Positions 9,300 to 21,165 of a stretch of 64,000 nt of DNA are shown here, piece by piece; positions within the stretch are counted from its first letter, which is position 1; each line of letters opens with the position of its first letter. A model generated the notes under the pieces. The model searched no databases and was not told the DNA's origin. It was given only the letters and a program-made list of their open reading frames with translations. The stretch lies in NCBI RefSeq assembly GCF_029962835.1, contig NC_080582.1, forward strand, positions 15,694,032 through 15,758,031, given 5' to 3'. The translations under genes and the position numbers were made by a program. Source of the DNA: Magnolia sinica. Lineage: Eukaryota; Streptophyta; Magnoliopsida; Magnoliales; Magnoliaceae.

Positions 9300-9625
9300 C
9301 TCGCTTCTCAGGCGAACCACACTACAGGAAATAACGGTAATCTAATGTCCACCGTTAAGAACTTCTTGGGGGCCACATGAGTTTTGGATTATGCTGATAT
9401 TTATTTCTTTAATCCTAGTATTTATAACCTAATCAATATGTTTGATGGCACATAAATGGTATGTTGCTTTCAATGGTGAGTGTTCAATTACCACGTTTTT
9501 GGCATGATGTGGTCAACCAGAGATTTGTATCTACCTCATTGTTTATTTCTGGCCTAAAAAAATTATCTAAAATGGATGGACGGTATAGATAAAACACACA
9601 TCATGGTGGGCCCCACAAAGCACGC
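9300..9625. repeat. Foldback MITE, centre and right arm
   Basis: It starts inside the family (CGAACCACACTACAGGAAAT) and runs to ATGGATGGACGGTATAGATA and CATCATGGTGGGCCCCAC. The left arm is missing. Confidence 0.55.
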
Positions 9626-9659
9626 TATTGGCAAGGTCGGTAGGCAATCGGGTCCCCAT

Positions 9660-10015
9660 GGTAGGTAGTGGATTAGGTGCGACCCGGTCTCATCGGACAC
9701 GGTGCTGCCCTGACTGTGGGGCCTATCTTGACGTATGTAATGTATATCCATACCATCCACCTGTATTCGCATATCATTTTACGGTATGGCCTAAAAATTA
9801 AGCATATCTAAATCTTAGATGGACCAAAACACAGAAAATGATTGTGTTTGACCATTAAAACTTCTTGTGGGCCACAAAAATTTTGGAGCAAGCTGATATT
9901 TGTTTTTTCCCCTTCATCCAGTAATATGTAACCTTATCAAAAGGTTAGACCACATGGATATGTAATAGATGCATCAAGGTGGGCTCCACTATTAGGGTTG
10001 AACTGTGTTGACTAA
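9660..10015. repeat. Foldback MITE, left half
   Basis: Left end GGTAGTGGATTAGGTGCGAC, left arm ATATCCATACCATCCACC. Landmarks run up to the middle (CTGATATTTGTTTTTTCCC), then a short right-end remnant (AAGGTGGGCTCCAC). Confidence 0.5.
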
Positions 10016-10044
10016 TGCGAGGGTCGCACGTACTCCACCACACA

Positions 10045-10335
10045 TCCTTAGTTGGTAGGTTAGGTGAGGCCCACCGTGGGGTTTGTAAAAAATGCACTGT
10101 CCATCCATCTTTTCATATCATTTTAGGTTATGACTCTGAAATTGAAGAAGATCCAATGCTCAAGTGTATCACACTAGGTGAATCTATTTTACGGATCTAA
10201 GATCGTCCACCGCTGAAACCTTCTTAAAGCCCACTCGCAATTCAAATCTACTATTGTCTTTTAGTTCATGGCCTAAACTGAGTGTACAAAATGGAAGGAC
10301 GGTTTCGATCAACTATATATGTAATGATGGGCACC
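10045..10335. repeat. Short foldback MITE copy
   Basis: The left arm (GGTTAGGTGAGGCCCACC, CACTGTCCATCCATC) and right arm (AATGGAAGGACGGTTTCGATC) enclose a reduced middle. Confidence 0.5.
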
Positions 10336-10959
10336 TAGAGTCCTTCGCATATAGTCCCCCAACTAGTAAATTCATGAAAATAAGTGCGCTAAGGGCAAGA
10401 TGGTCATTTTCAATTCTTCACAACGTTTTTTTATCCCCTAATAATTTCAGCTAAGCGCTTTTCTCACCGTGTTCCTAATTATTCTTTATTTTTATAAAAT
10501 ATATATTAATAGTATTTACATCTCGTTACCTATTTTTTTCTTGTTAAGCAAACATTGTGGCCATTTTGGTTATTTTAGGAAAAATGATTCTTTAAAATGA
10601 AGGTCGTGAGAGAAAGCTAATGGAAGGTACTAACTTGATAGTAAATTAATTAATGAAGTAGTTTAATGAAAACTTAATTTAGAAAGGTACTTGAGCATTT
10701 ATGTCGTGGAGATTTTTAGCTGAAATTTTTTCATTTATGTGATAATCCAATTACATGCTTTGACCCTTCATAGTAAAAAGCATAGGTATCAAATTCAGTG
10801 TGTTTAAGAAATCCACTCTCATCATAAGTTGAGTGACCTAATTTCAAGCATAGGTATCAAAAGCAAACCCCATCCATTATTCAGTGGAACGTACAATTGA
10901 AAACATTGTACACAGGGATGCGCGCCTTTAAATTGCTTCCCTTTAGTGTGATTAACCTT
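10336..10959. other. AT-rich gap with an alpha-block fragment
   Basis: No gene is seen. Part of it (about 10550-10740: TTATTTTAGGAAAAATGATT, GAAAACTTAATTTAGAAAGG) matches the start of the alpha blocks at 19.3, 47.7 and 62.6 kb. The rest is unassigned AT-rich DNA. Confidence 0.4.
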
Positions 10960-11225
10960 AATCAAATATGTTTTTGATTTTTATGCCCTAAACCTAAATG
11001 TTTTTGTAGAATCTAATGGTTGGAGTGGATTTCTTATAGTCATTATGGTGGTCGCTATAAAAATCAAGGGTGGACTTCTCTCCTAACTCTTTCTTTTGTT
11101 GTGACCCAACTATTTCAAATATCAGCTTAATGTTTTGGTCTTGAGCCTAATGTGGGATTATGCATCTAATAGTCGGGGTGGATTTTGCATATACATCATG
11201 GGTTCGAGTACCCATTGCGGCGTGT
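10960..11225. repeat. Two tandem right-arm fragments of a MITE variant
   Basis: Two units resemble TAATGGTTGGAGTGGATTTC and TAATAGTCGGGGTGGATTTT, each ending in CAT-ATGG. The same variant occurs as a pair at 61205-61500. A B-box-like GGGTTCGAGTACCC follows at about 11202-11216. Confidence 0.4.
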
Positions 11226-11267
11226 GTGGGTGCTACATAGAAACAGAGGTGAAGTCCCTTCAAACAT

Positions 11268-11790
11268 AAGTGGACCAGGTGAGAACTCGAGCTGATCAAG
11301 ATGGTGCAGCCCTTATCATGGAGCCTACCTTAATATATGTATTATGTATCCAGGCTGTCCAACCATTTTTAATTGTTATAGGGCATTATCTCAAAAATGA
11401 AACAATCCAATCATCATGTGGACCATACCAAAGTAAACAATGGTAATTGGCCATGAATGGACCACGGAAGTTTTCAATCAAGCTAATATTTGTTTTTTTC
11501 CCTCGGTTCAAGCTTATGTGATCTCATTAAGAGATTAGATGACAAATAAATACTATAAAAACATTAAGGTGCACCCTAAGAAGTTTTAAAAGGTAGGGCA
11601 TTCAACCACCACAGTTTTATAATATATTGTCCATATGATAATTGGATCTGCTTCATTTTTGGGATAATACCCTAAAATGATCTGAAATTTTTTTTGGACA
11701 TCATAGATATAGAATACAAACATCAAGATGGGCCCCATGGTAAGGGTTGAACCGTCTTGGGTGAGGTACGATCTCACCTAATCCACTCCC
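11268..11790. repeat. Foldback MITE copy with GTGGAnnAGGTGAG termini
   Basis: Left end GTGGACCAGGTGAGAACTC, right end GATCTCACCTAATCCAC, with arms and middle in the usual order. Length about 520 bp. No exact target duplication seen. Confidence 0.6.
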
Positions 11791-11867
11791 CTTTATAATG
11801 GTCTCCAAAGGATGCGGATCGGTTACTACCCCCATCGGGGCCTACCTAGAGACATATGGTCTTAGTA

Positions 11868-12300
11868 AGGGGTTTGTGGGGCCCACCATGATGTATGTGT
11901 TTCATCACGCCTTCCATTCATTTTGACAAATCAGATTAAGGCATGATCGACCACATAAAATAGCAGGGACATTGATGCCCACCATGGAAATTTTCCTAGG
12001 GCCCACCATGATGTTTATTTGAGCTCCAACCTTTTCATAAGTTCACACAAACATGGACCAAGGGAAAACATAAATATCAGCTCCATCAAAAAACTTATGT
12101 GGCTCCCAAGAAGTTTTTAATGGTAAGCATTCAATCCCACTATTTTCTATGATGGGGTCCATTTGAGCTTTGGATCCGCCTCATTCTTTGGCCCATGCCC
12201 TAAAATGATCTCTCCAAATGGATGGATGGTGGGTATACAACATGTACATCATGGTGGAGCCCACAAAAATTGATGATGTCACTTCGTTATCGAGATAGCT
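11868..12300. repeat. Foldback MITE copy (TCGGTAGCGAG terminus subfamily)
   Basis: Left arm GGGGCCCACCATGATGTATG and CCTTCCATTC. Right arm AATGGATGGATGGTGGGTAT, ending GATGTCACTTCGTTATCGAG. The terminus resembles that of the copies at 12356 and 27590. Confidence 0.6.
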
Positions 12301-12355
12301 ATTGAAGCTACTTCACCCTGCAAGATGCGGCTCATAAGTTTTCTCACCGTTGAAG

Positions 12356-12800
12356 GGACATCACCAAGTTTTGTGGGCCCTACCATAATGAATGCGTTGT
12401 ATCCACACCATCCATCCATTTGAAGAGATCATTTTAGAGCATGAGACAAAGAATAATGAAGATCCAAAGCTCAAGTAGAATCCACCACAAAAAATAGTTG
12501 GGGATTGAATGCCTATCATTAAAATCTTCTTAGGGCTTAGAAAGTTTTTGATAAGTTTGATATTTGTGTTTTCCCTTCGTCCATGTCTGCATGAACTTAT
12601 GAACAGGTTGGATATTAAATAAATGTCATGATGGGCCTATCCCTACTGTATTATGTGGTGGGTCCACTTGAGCTTTGGATCTGGCTCATTATTTGGCTCA
12701 TGCCCCGAGATGATCTCTCCAAATGAATGGAATGGATACAACACATACATTATAGTGGGGCCAATTGAACTGGGTGATGCCACTTCAGTAGCCAGATAGC
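12356..12800. repeat. Foldback MITE copy (same subfamily)
   Basis: Left arm GTGGGCCCTACCATAATGAA and ATCCACACCATCCATCC. Right arm GAATGGATACAACACATAC, ending GATGCCACTTCAGTAGCCAG. Confidence 0.6.
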
Positions 12801-12980
12801 CCCGAAGCTGTCAATAGCTAATTTGCATCGTCACTAGGCTGATAAAACATGAGACAGGTGGGTTGCGTCTGGAAAGTATTGAAGTAGCAGGCAGGCCCAT
12901 GACTTTCATTAATGAAATGGGGTTTAAGGGCATTTTTTTGAAATCTTTTGGCCTCATATCCAAACAAGCGACGCGGTTTG

Positions 12981-13320
12981 CATACTGCCCCCTCCGAATG
13001 GCCAGGGGCTCTGAGTGGCCACCGTGATTTATGGGTTTTCTTCCGCACCGTCCATCCATTTCTCTATATCATTTTAGGGTATATGATAAGGGAGAATCGA
13101 ATGATTCTCCATGATATTCGATATGTACAAATATTACGGAGAATCATTCGATTCTCCCTTATCAGTATATGACCAAAATCGAGGCAGATCTAAAATAGTG
13201 GGGATAATGACATCCATTGTTGAAACTTTCTTAGGGCCCACCTGGACATTCATTTACCATCCAGCCTACTCATAAAGTCACATAGACATAAAAGGAAAAC
13301 AAATATTAGTTCGATCATAT
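12981..13320. repeat. Foldback MITE half copy split by a 79-bp hairpin insertion
   Basis: Left terminus GGCCAGGGGCTCTGAGTGGC, arm CGCACCGTCCATCCATTTC. The copy is interrupted at 13086-13164 and continues with ACCAAAATCGAGGCAG and later middle landmarks. The copy at 28120-28353 has the same terminus. 12801-12980 holds nothing I recognise. Confidence 0.55.
13086..13164. mobile_element. 79-bp double-hairpin insertion with 7-bp target duplication
   Basis: A perfect 26-bp inverted repeat (13085-13110 against 13138-13163) encloses a 27-bp loop. Each arm also contains its own small palindrome, GGAGAATCGAATGATTCTCC. GTATATG flanks both sides (13079-13085 and 13165-13171), and the interrupted MITE is continuous without it. 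This is a miniature foldback element of unknown superfamily. Confidence 0.75.
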
Positions 13321-13439
13321 CCTTACTCATGACTCATGGCTTAGTGATAGAATGGCAAGAGTTTTAACACTATATATATATAAACATTTTTGAGAAATCA
13401 TTGTACGTGATTTGAATTCAAAATCTGAACGGTCCACAT

Positions 13440-13620
13440 GAAGCAGCACCTCATGAAACACCCCAGACCCAATTTTTACTTTGATCCAAAACTCTGGTGG
13501 GCCATGAAATATGAAAACAGTTTCCTCTCTTGATTTGCATTTCTCTTAGCTATGGCCCACCATAATTTTAGATCGGGGTGAAAATTTGTCACGTGAGGTT
13601 TCATGGGATTCCACATCACA
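13440..13620. repeat. Small foldback element of a different family
   Basis: Left arm CACCTCATGAAACACCCCAG, with TTGATCCAAAACTCTGGTGG. Right arm CCCACCATAATTTTAGATC and CACGTGAGGTTTCATGGG. The arms are imperfect inverted copies over about 60 bp. 13321-13439 holds nothing recognised. Confidence 0.5.
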
Positions 13621-13697
13621 TGGACCATTTGTATTAGACGCCCATGACATGTGTGCAAAGGTACACATGTGCCTAGATCTGCAGGTGAGCAGGACTA

Positions 13698-14531
<834 letters not shown>

Positions 14532-14534
14532 TAT

Positions 14535-14970
14535 ATATGCTCACTTTGTAACTGGTTCTCATGATAACTTGTGAACACTTTTTGATAAGTTATGTGGGTA
14601 CAAATTTTGAATGGTAAGATTTTTAATCCTCATTATGTGGTCCACTTGTGGCTTGGATTTCTCTACACTTTGGGCCTATGTGCTAGAATAATATCCAAAA
14701 ATATATGAACGGTGTGGATGAAAGCCATTCATCAGGTATCCACACGGAGCCCCTAGCCATTCCAGAGTTGGAAAAACCTTTTAGGATAATGGCAGTACAT
14801 GCGACGGAAAGTTAGGTGAGGCCTACCATGATGTTTTATAAGAAATGCATCCTGTTCATCCGTTTTGTCGTATTATTTTAGAACATAAGACAAAAAATTA
14901 GGCATGGTGGCTTCGTGACAAGGAAATAATGACTAGGAAAACGACTACTGTTAAAACCTTCAACTCAGAC
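14535..14970. repeat. Two MITE half copies
   Basis: 14535-14780 is a right arm (TGTGGTCCACTTGTGGCTTG, TGAACGGTGTGGATGAAAG). 14805-14970 is a left arm (GTTAGGTGAGGCCTACCATG, CCTGTTCATCCGTTTTG). Confidence 0.5.
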
Positions 14971-14980
14971 CGGGCAGTGG

Positions 14981-16140
14981 CTCAAGTGGCTACCGTAATG
15001 AATGTGACGCAAGGATGAACGTGATGAGGATAACTACTCCGAATCCACGGAGCTTCTCTGGACTCCTCACAGAGACTTCTCGAATCCACGAGGAAAGAAA
15101 GCAGGAAATAGAGATAAATTCTAAGAAATTCGAAATTGATTAATTGATGAATAAAAAAGAGTTCACAACCCTTTAAATAGGGGTACCAAGCAATGGGAAA
15201 GAAATTAGAATCAAACTACAACTCAAACTCCTAGAATCCGTGACTTACTATAAATAGTAAACTTACTATTTATAGACGGTCGTGATGTCTACTAGTGCGC
15301 AAGGTTTTCGGCCAAAATAGTAAGTGTCCTATTTGGCTTCACCAAACCGTTCTCCTAATTATTCTTAGCTCTTTTCATGTTGGGCGCAACTTCTAAAGCC
15401 CAACGGATGAAGAGTTATAATCAAACAAAAACTTACTATTTATAATAAAAACGAAATTAAAACAGGGAAATGACCATCGATCCAGGGGTTTTTCGTAATT
15501 CCGGGCTGCGTAACCCGGCGCAACAGGGTCGGTTGGCTTCAGTAGCTCGTTCTACCCTAAAATCATATATTTTACGTCAGATAACTCATTCCGGATTGCA
15601 AGATACGCCCGATTTAAGGTTCGATGGTCTGGATCACTTCTGTCGTCGACCGGGCCTTTTCTGATCCATCTGGCCCATGTAACCGTCCGCAACCCGCTCT
15701 ACATCAGAATGAGTTTAATCCACACTGTTCATCTATTTTTCCATATAACTTTAGGAAATATGCCCAAAACTGAGATAGACCCAAGCCAAAAGTGACCACA
15801 AAATGGGAATTAAAAATTTTAGCGTTCAAAACTTATTAGGGCTATAGAAGTTTTGGTTCCAGCTAATGTCTTTTTATTTTTTTTAATCATCCATGTCTAC
15901 CTGACTTTCTGAATAGGTTGGATGGTAAATAAACAGAAGGTGGGCCCTAAGAAAGTTTGAACATTGGACATCATTACCATCATTGCTTCCTGTGTTGTGG
16001 TCCACTTGAGCCTTAGATCTACCTTGATTTTGGTCCTACACACTAAATGATAGGGAGAAATGAATGGATAGTGTGGATAACACTAATAAATCATGGTGGC
16101 CCCACTCATAGCCCCTGCCCAATCGGCAGAGTAGTATGCA
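14981..16140. repeat. Foldback MITE copy split by a solo LTR
   Basis: The left arm begins at about 14981 (GGCTACCGTAATGAATG), is broken by the LTR at 15005-15706, and resumes with GAATGAGTTTAATCCACACT. Middle and right arm follow to about 16130 (GAATGGATAGTGTGGATAAC, ATCATGGTGGCCCCAC). Confidence 0.65.
15005..15706 (-). mobile_element. Solo LTR, same family (fossil)
   Basis: 702 bp from TGACGCAAGG to CTACATCA, flanked by the exact duplication GAATG (15000-15004 and 15707-15711). It inserted into the left arm of a MITE. Its own target duplication shows that it and the LTR 470 bp to the left are two independent insertions, not the ends of one element. Confidence 0.85.
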
Positions 16141-16524
16141 ATCAGCCTCCCTTGTTTGTATTCGATACCAAATTTTAACGCCTTAACCGGTTTTCATTAA
16201 TAAAAAAATTGTAGGGCCTGCCTGAAACTCCAGTATTTCCAAACACGTACCCATTTCTTATTTCGTCGGGTGCTGTAGGACGCAATCCTTAAGTTATTTT
16301 CAAAGTTTTCTTAACTATTGTTAAGAAAATACCCACCAATCATTTTTTTTTAAAAAAAACAATAATCCTAAAATAACAAAAATACCCACCAATTAATAAC
16401 GTTGCCTAAGAAATAAAGAAAGCTAGATGTAATTATCAATTATTTAAAATAAAAAAATAAAAATAAAATAAAAAAGTCTTTAAAAAAAGTCCTAGCATTT
16501 TTCTCGTATAGGGATTACATGGGG
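16141..16524. other. AT-rich intergenic gap
   Basis: No gene or clear repeat is seen. It contains A/T-rich runs around 16340-16490. Confidence 0.4.
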
Positions 16525-17017
16525 ACGTGGTTACTGGTTGGTGATGTGTGGGGCCATAATGATGTATATGTTTTATCCATGCCATTTATTTATTTTCGAG
16601 ATCATATTAGAGAGCCCAAAAATGAGACAGATTCATATCTCAGGTGGACTACAAAATAAGAAACAATGGTGAATGGATGCCACCATTAAAAACTTACTAG
16701 GGCCCATCGTATTGTTTATTTTCCATTAAGCCTGTTGATTATAGGTCACACAGACATGGATGAAGGGAAAACATAAGTACATCTTCATCTAAAACTTTTG
16801 TGGCCTCCAAAGAAGTTATTAATGGTTGGCGTTGATTGTTGAATCACCAATATTTCTTATGGTGTGAAGCACCTGAGATTTGGATTGCATCATTTTCAAC
16901 TCATGCCATAAGATATCATAAGATGACCAGGCAAAATGAATTGTCAGCATGGACAAAACACATAGATCATGGTGGGCCTACAAAGCTATGTATGCCAACA
17001 GCATTCGAGTTAAATTC
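16525..17017. repeat. Foldback MITE copy
   Basis: Left arm GTGGGGCCATAATGATG and ATCCATGCCATTTATTT. Middle CAGACATGGATGAAGGGAAA. Right arm GACAAAACACATAGATCATG, GTGGGCC. A LINE sits just beyond its right end. Confidence 0.6.
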
Positions 17018-17033
17018 AAGTTAAAGGCTATAC

Positions 17034-17688
17034 GCCATTGGATATGGCTTTGGTACCAGCAATATTGCTTAGCTTAGAGCGATCTGGGATGAGATCAACT
17101 TTTGCCTGCAAAAGGGCTTGCGAAAGGTTCAACTTGAATCACACTCAAAACTCATCATTGACCCAGTGAACGGTCACTGCTAAGCAAGTGTGAGTTGGAT
17201 CTACTGGCTGAATCGTATCCAATCCCTGCGTATGGGGGCGTGCTTTCCTCTAAGACACGTTTTCAGAGAAGCAAATGATGCTACGGACAGCTTGGCTAAG
17301 TTGGCCTCTGCATCCCAAGCCCACTCTATTTGGTCAGCAACCTCTGTCCTCCCTCAATCGGTCCGGGGCATAGTCCTGCTGGATAAGGTTGGGCTGGACG
17401 CTCTCAGGGGATCCCATTCCGACTAACGCGTTCTTCGTTTATTTTTTTTTTTTTGTTTTTTTTTTTTTTTTGTGGTTTTATACGATAGGCGGGCTCAAAA
17501 TATTTTAGTTTGGGCCTGCCTGAATGTCCGGGTCTGTATATGTCTCATGGGTGGTGCGCCGGCAACCCTCGGTTGGGCCCACCTGTTTTCCTGTTTATGT
17601 TGATTGGTTAATGGAATCATGACTTTAGCCTTTAAAAAATAAATAAATAAACATTCAACCCATCAAAAAAAAAAAAAAGAAAAGAAAG
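17034..17688 (+). mobile_element. 5'-truncated LINE, RNase H end and 3'UTR with poly(A)
   Basis: The piece encodes the C-terminal part of a plant L1-type RNase H domain. The last stretch (17190-17426) reads LRHVFREANDATDSLAKLA, the usual 'FRExNxxADxLA' end. Two in-frame stops lie upstream of that, so it is dead. A 3'UTR follows, then an A-rich tail at 17664-17688. A 16-bp target duplication (AAGTTAAAGGCTATAC) flanks it at 17018-17033 and 17689-17704, which fixes both ends and shows typical 5' truncation. Confidence 0.85.
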
Positions 17689-17734
17689 AAGTTAAAGGCT
17701 ATACTACTGCATTAGACACAGATTGGGTATTGGT

Positions 17735-18345
17735 GGGGACGTGGCTAGAGACGGTCGGTCCTATCACGGCCTCTGGAGGGTCCACCTTATTTTATATGTT
17801 TTATCGTCTCGTCAATCTATTTTGACATATCATTTTATGCCACGAGACCTTGTAGGCTAAGTCCATCACAGCAAAGGAAGTAGTGGGGATTGAGCTTCTA
17901 CCATTGAAAGCTTCGTAATGCCTCATCTTGATGCACATATCAATATTGTTCACCTATTTCTCCGAGCCCCGAAGTGACGTACATTCAAATCGCAGGTGGA
18001 CCACACCGCAGTAAATAGTGGTGATTAAATGTCCACCATTAAAAACTTCTCATGGGCTATAAAAGTGTTGGATCAAGCTGATATTTGTTTTTATAATTTA
18101 TCTAGGTCTGCGTGTCCTTGTTAACATGTTAGATGGCACTATAGTGGACATTACGGTGTGTTGTATAAGTTTTTAATGGTGGGTTCAACCAGCACTATTC
18201 CCTATGGGATAGTTAGATCTGCTTAATTTTTTGCTCATGCCCTAAAAGGAGCTGGCAAAATGGATGGACAGCATGGATATGCAATACATATATCAAGGTG
18301 AGGCCCACTGTCACGGCGGCCCCATGTTGTGTGAGGGAAGGTCCC
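17735..18345. repeat. Two adjacent MITE pieces
   Basis: 17735-17965 is a left half (TATGTTTTATCGTCTCGTC, ATCATTTTATGCCACGAGAC). 17965-18345 is a middle and right half (CAGGTGGACCACACCGCAG, ATGGATGGACAGCATGGAT). Confidence 0.55.
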
Positions 18346-18399
18346 TACATATTCCATCCGGCAGACTGCGGCATCCTATCCTTTAATTTGGATGCAGTT

Positions 18400-18855
18400 T
18401 GCATGCGGTGATTTGTGGGCTCCACCATGATGTTTATGTTTTATACGTGCCATCCATCCATTTTGCCAGATCATCTTATGTCATGAGCCGAAAATGACAA
18501 ATATGCACATCTCCAGTGGACCACACAATAAGAAACAATGGTGATTCAACCCCCTCCCAACCATTAGGTGCATGAAAGTTTTGGATGAAGCTATACTTAC
18601 GTTTTCCATTCATCTTGGAATGCGTGATCTAATCAATAGGTTCTATTGAAGATAAACATTACAGTGGGCTTTAATAAGTTTTTAATGGTGGGCATTCAAT
18701 TATCACTGTTTCCTATGATGTGGACTACCTGAGATTTGGATATGCCTCATTTTTGGGCTTATGCCCTAAAATGATCTCGAAAATGGATGGATGTCATGGA
18801 TAAAACACATATATCATGGTGGGCCCACATAGCACCGACCACTAGCCATATTCCA
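18400..18855. repeat. Foldback MITE copy
   Basis: Left arm GATGTTTATGTTTTATACG, GCCATCCATCCATTTTGCC. Right arm ATGGATGGATGTCATGGATA, AACACATATATCATGGTGGG. Both arms are near complete. Confidence 0.65.
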
Positions 18856-18950
18856 ATGCAATCAGTGTCCATGATAATTATAGGATTTTTCTCTTTTTAA
18901 GGCCTTTTTTTATATATATAATTACACCTCATTGATGATAATTACATCCA

Positions 18951-19290
18951 GCTATGTAAAGGAAGCGGATTGCGTCCTTCACGGCAAAATCAGTCCAAGC
19001 AAGGATCTGTGGGACCCACCGTTGTGAATGACTTTTATCCAAACTGTTCATCCATTTTTTTTTATATCATTTTAGGGTATGAGTCCAAAAAATGAAGCAG
19101 ATCCAAGGGTCAAGTGGTCCATACCATGGGGATTGAACACCCACAGTTAAAAACATGGTGGCCACAGAAGTTATTTATCAAGCTGGAAGTTGTTTTATAC
19201 ATTCATCCAAGTTTGTGTGACCTTACAAATAGGTTGGATGGAAAGTAAACGTCACGATGGGCCTTATGAAGGTTTCAACGGTCAACATTG
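18951..19290. repeat. MITE left half with GGAAGCGGATTGCG terminus
   Basis: It begins GGAAGCGGATTGCGTCC at about 18961, continues ATCCAAACTGTTCATCC and the middle, then breaks into the alpha block at about 19290. Confidence 0.55.
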
Positions 19291-20760
19291 TGGGCATTTT
19301 TGTCATTTAAAACAAATTTATAATGGAAGCTAAGAAAATCAAACAGAAGCTACCCTTTTACATTAACTTAATTAATGAGGTATTTTGATGATAACATAAT
19401 TTAAAAAGATACTGGGATGTAAATATGGTATTAATGAGTTACTATTTTATAAAAATTCCTTTATTTTATTAATATTTAGAAGTGATTGGAGATTTATAAA
19501 AATTTAGGGATTTTATCATGTACTCTTCTTAATAAATAAGAAAGCATCACAATCTAATAGAATTACCGACCTAATCCTCTAACAAACTTAATTTTTACCA
19601 ATACTCAAAAGTTTTCACCCCCAGCTTATTCGGACTAGGAAACTGACCCAAATCCAACCTATACTCTGGAGGATTGGGCCCGGGTTTGAAACTCAGACCG
19701 CTTATCAAAGGGAACTGATCACCTTATACGAGCCTGCACCACACGTAATCATACAGTGCGTTTTCTGCCATCCAAACGGGGAAAAAAGAATATTTAATAC
19801 ATCCAATGGCTAAAAATGTCCTATACCACAAGGAGTGGTGCTGGTGCATGCAGGTAATCAGTTCTGATAATTAGTCGGGTCAGCTCAGGAACTCGACTCA
19901 TTCTGACCCAACTCATCTAACTTGCACACCTTACAAGAATGCTTTTGCGGAAATTGAATCCAGTCATGATGGAAAATATCTTAAAACGAGAAAAGAGAGA
20001 AATTTCAAAAGATTTATATACCTGAGGTTTAGCTCCTCGGTGGCTTTCTAGTAGCAACTCAAAATAAAATTAACGAGGCATCAACTGCTGCAGTAGGCCT
20101 GAAAGCTTCATACTACATGTTTATATAAGCTGAATTGAGGTAGATATGAATACGTGTGATGGATAATTGGATGCTTGCTTGCATTAAACGGAAAGGAAAA
20201 AGAGAAAGGTTGATGCTTCCTTGAATAAAACGGAAAGGAAAAGAGATAGGTTGATGCTTCCTTCCATGGGAGAGAAAGGGGTTTCCTATGGAAGAGAGGA
20301 ATCTCTTTCACAGTCAAAAAGCAATTTTGGTACTCTTTACTGTAGAAGAGGCCAGAGTTTGTGTCATACGAGGCGAGTTCCTGTTTGGAATTAGTTTATA
20401 AATGTGGAGTTCATGGTTGATTTATCCAAGCCATTGATCTGTTGCCTCCATCACAGATGGACGACTCACTTAAAATCTCCTAAATTGGAAGATCCTAGCC
20501 ATCAAATCTTTGGTCTTTCCTCTAGTGAATGTGGTTTTTTCATTCATTTCTTTTAAACATATATGTACATGCTGAAAACAATAAGGTTAGAGTTGACCGA
20601 TTGAGAGGAGATACTGCAAATGGTCCATCTGTGATCGGGGACGTCAGATCAATGGCTTGGATAGACTAGCCATGGGACCCACACTTACCAACCAGGTTGG
20701 GAAACCAATAGAGAAGTTGGCATCTTTTCATTAATTCCAGCGATTCGGGTGGATGCATCC
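19290..20760. repeat. Alpha block, copy I (segmental repeat)
   Basis: An AT-rich start, then ACTCAGACCGCTTATCAAAG, CCACAAGGAGTGGTG, TTCTGATAATTAGTCGG and GAAAGGGGTTTCCTATGG. The same order occurs at 47643-48470 and 62580-64000. No coding function recognised. The last part (20400-20700) mentions no known motif but is conserved in copy III. Confidence 0.6.
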
Positions 20761-20829
20761 GGAAATTATAACTGTCGTGCATTCGGATTTGAGAAGAACA
20801 GTTCCTTTCTACGTACTGAGATGACGTGG

Positions 20830-21165
20830 AACTTACTGCCACATGAAGCTAGGTGGGGCCCACCGTGATATTTATGGGAAATCCACCCAGTCCGTCCATT
20901 TTTCCTGATCATCTTAGACATGGCCCAAAAATGACACAAATCCAAAACTTAAGTAGGCTGTACGACAAGAAAATATGGTCACATGGGTAGGTAAATGCAC
21001 ACCGTTGAAACCTCCCTGGGTCCACCGTGATGTTTATATGCCATTCATACCGTCCCGTCTGTAAGGTCATTCCTACTTGATGAACTGAAAACACAAAAGT
21101 TAGCCCGATCCAAAACTTCTGTGGCCCCACCAATGTTTCAACAGTGGATGTTCATTATTCTGTAC
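20830..21165. repeat. Foldback MITE inside the beta block (GGTGGATTTCTC subfamily)
   Basis: GTGGGGCCCACCGTGATATT, ACCCAGTCCGTCCATTTTTC and CATTCCTACTTGATGAACTG. Its paralogue sits at the same place in the other beta copy (49395-49880). Confidence 0.6.

Noticed and set aside
11202-11216. GGGTTCGAGTACCC as part of a tRNA gene
   Set aside because: Only a B-box-like arm; no A box or cloverleaf around it. It may be a SINE scrap.
20108-20317. 69-codon minus frame in alpha copy I
   Set aside because: Built on a locally repeated AAACGGAAAGGAAAAGAG segment and not kept open in alpha copy III.
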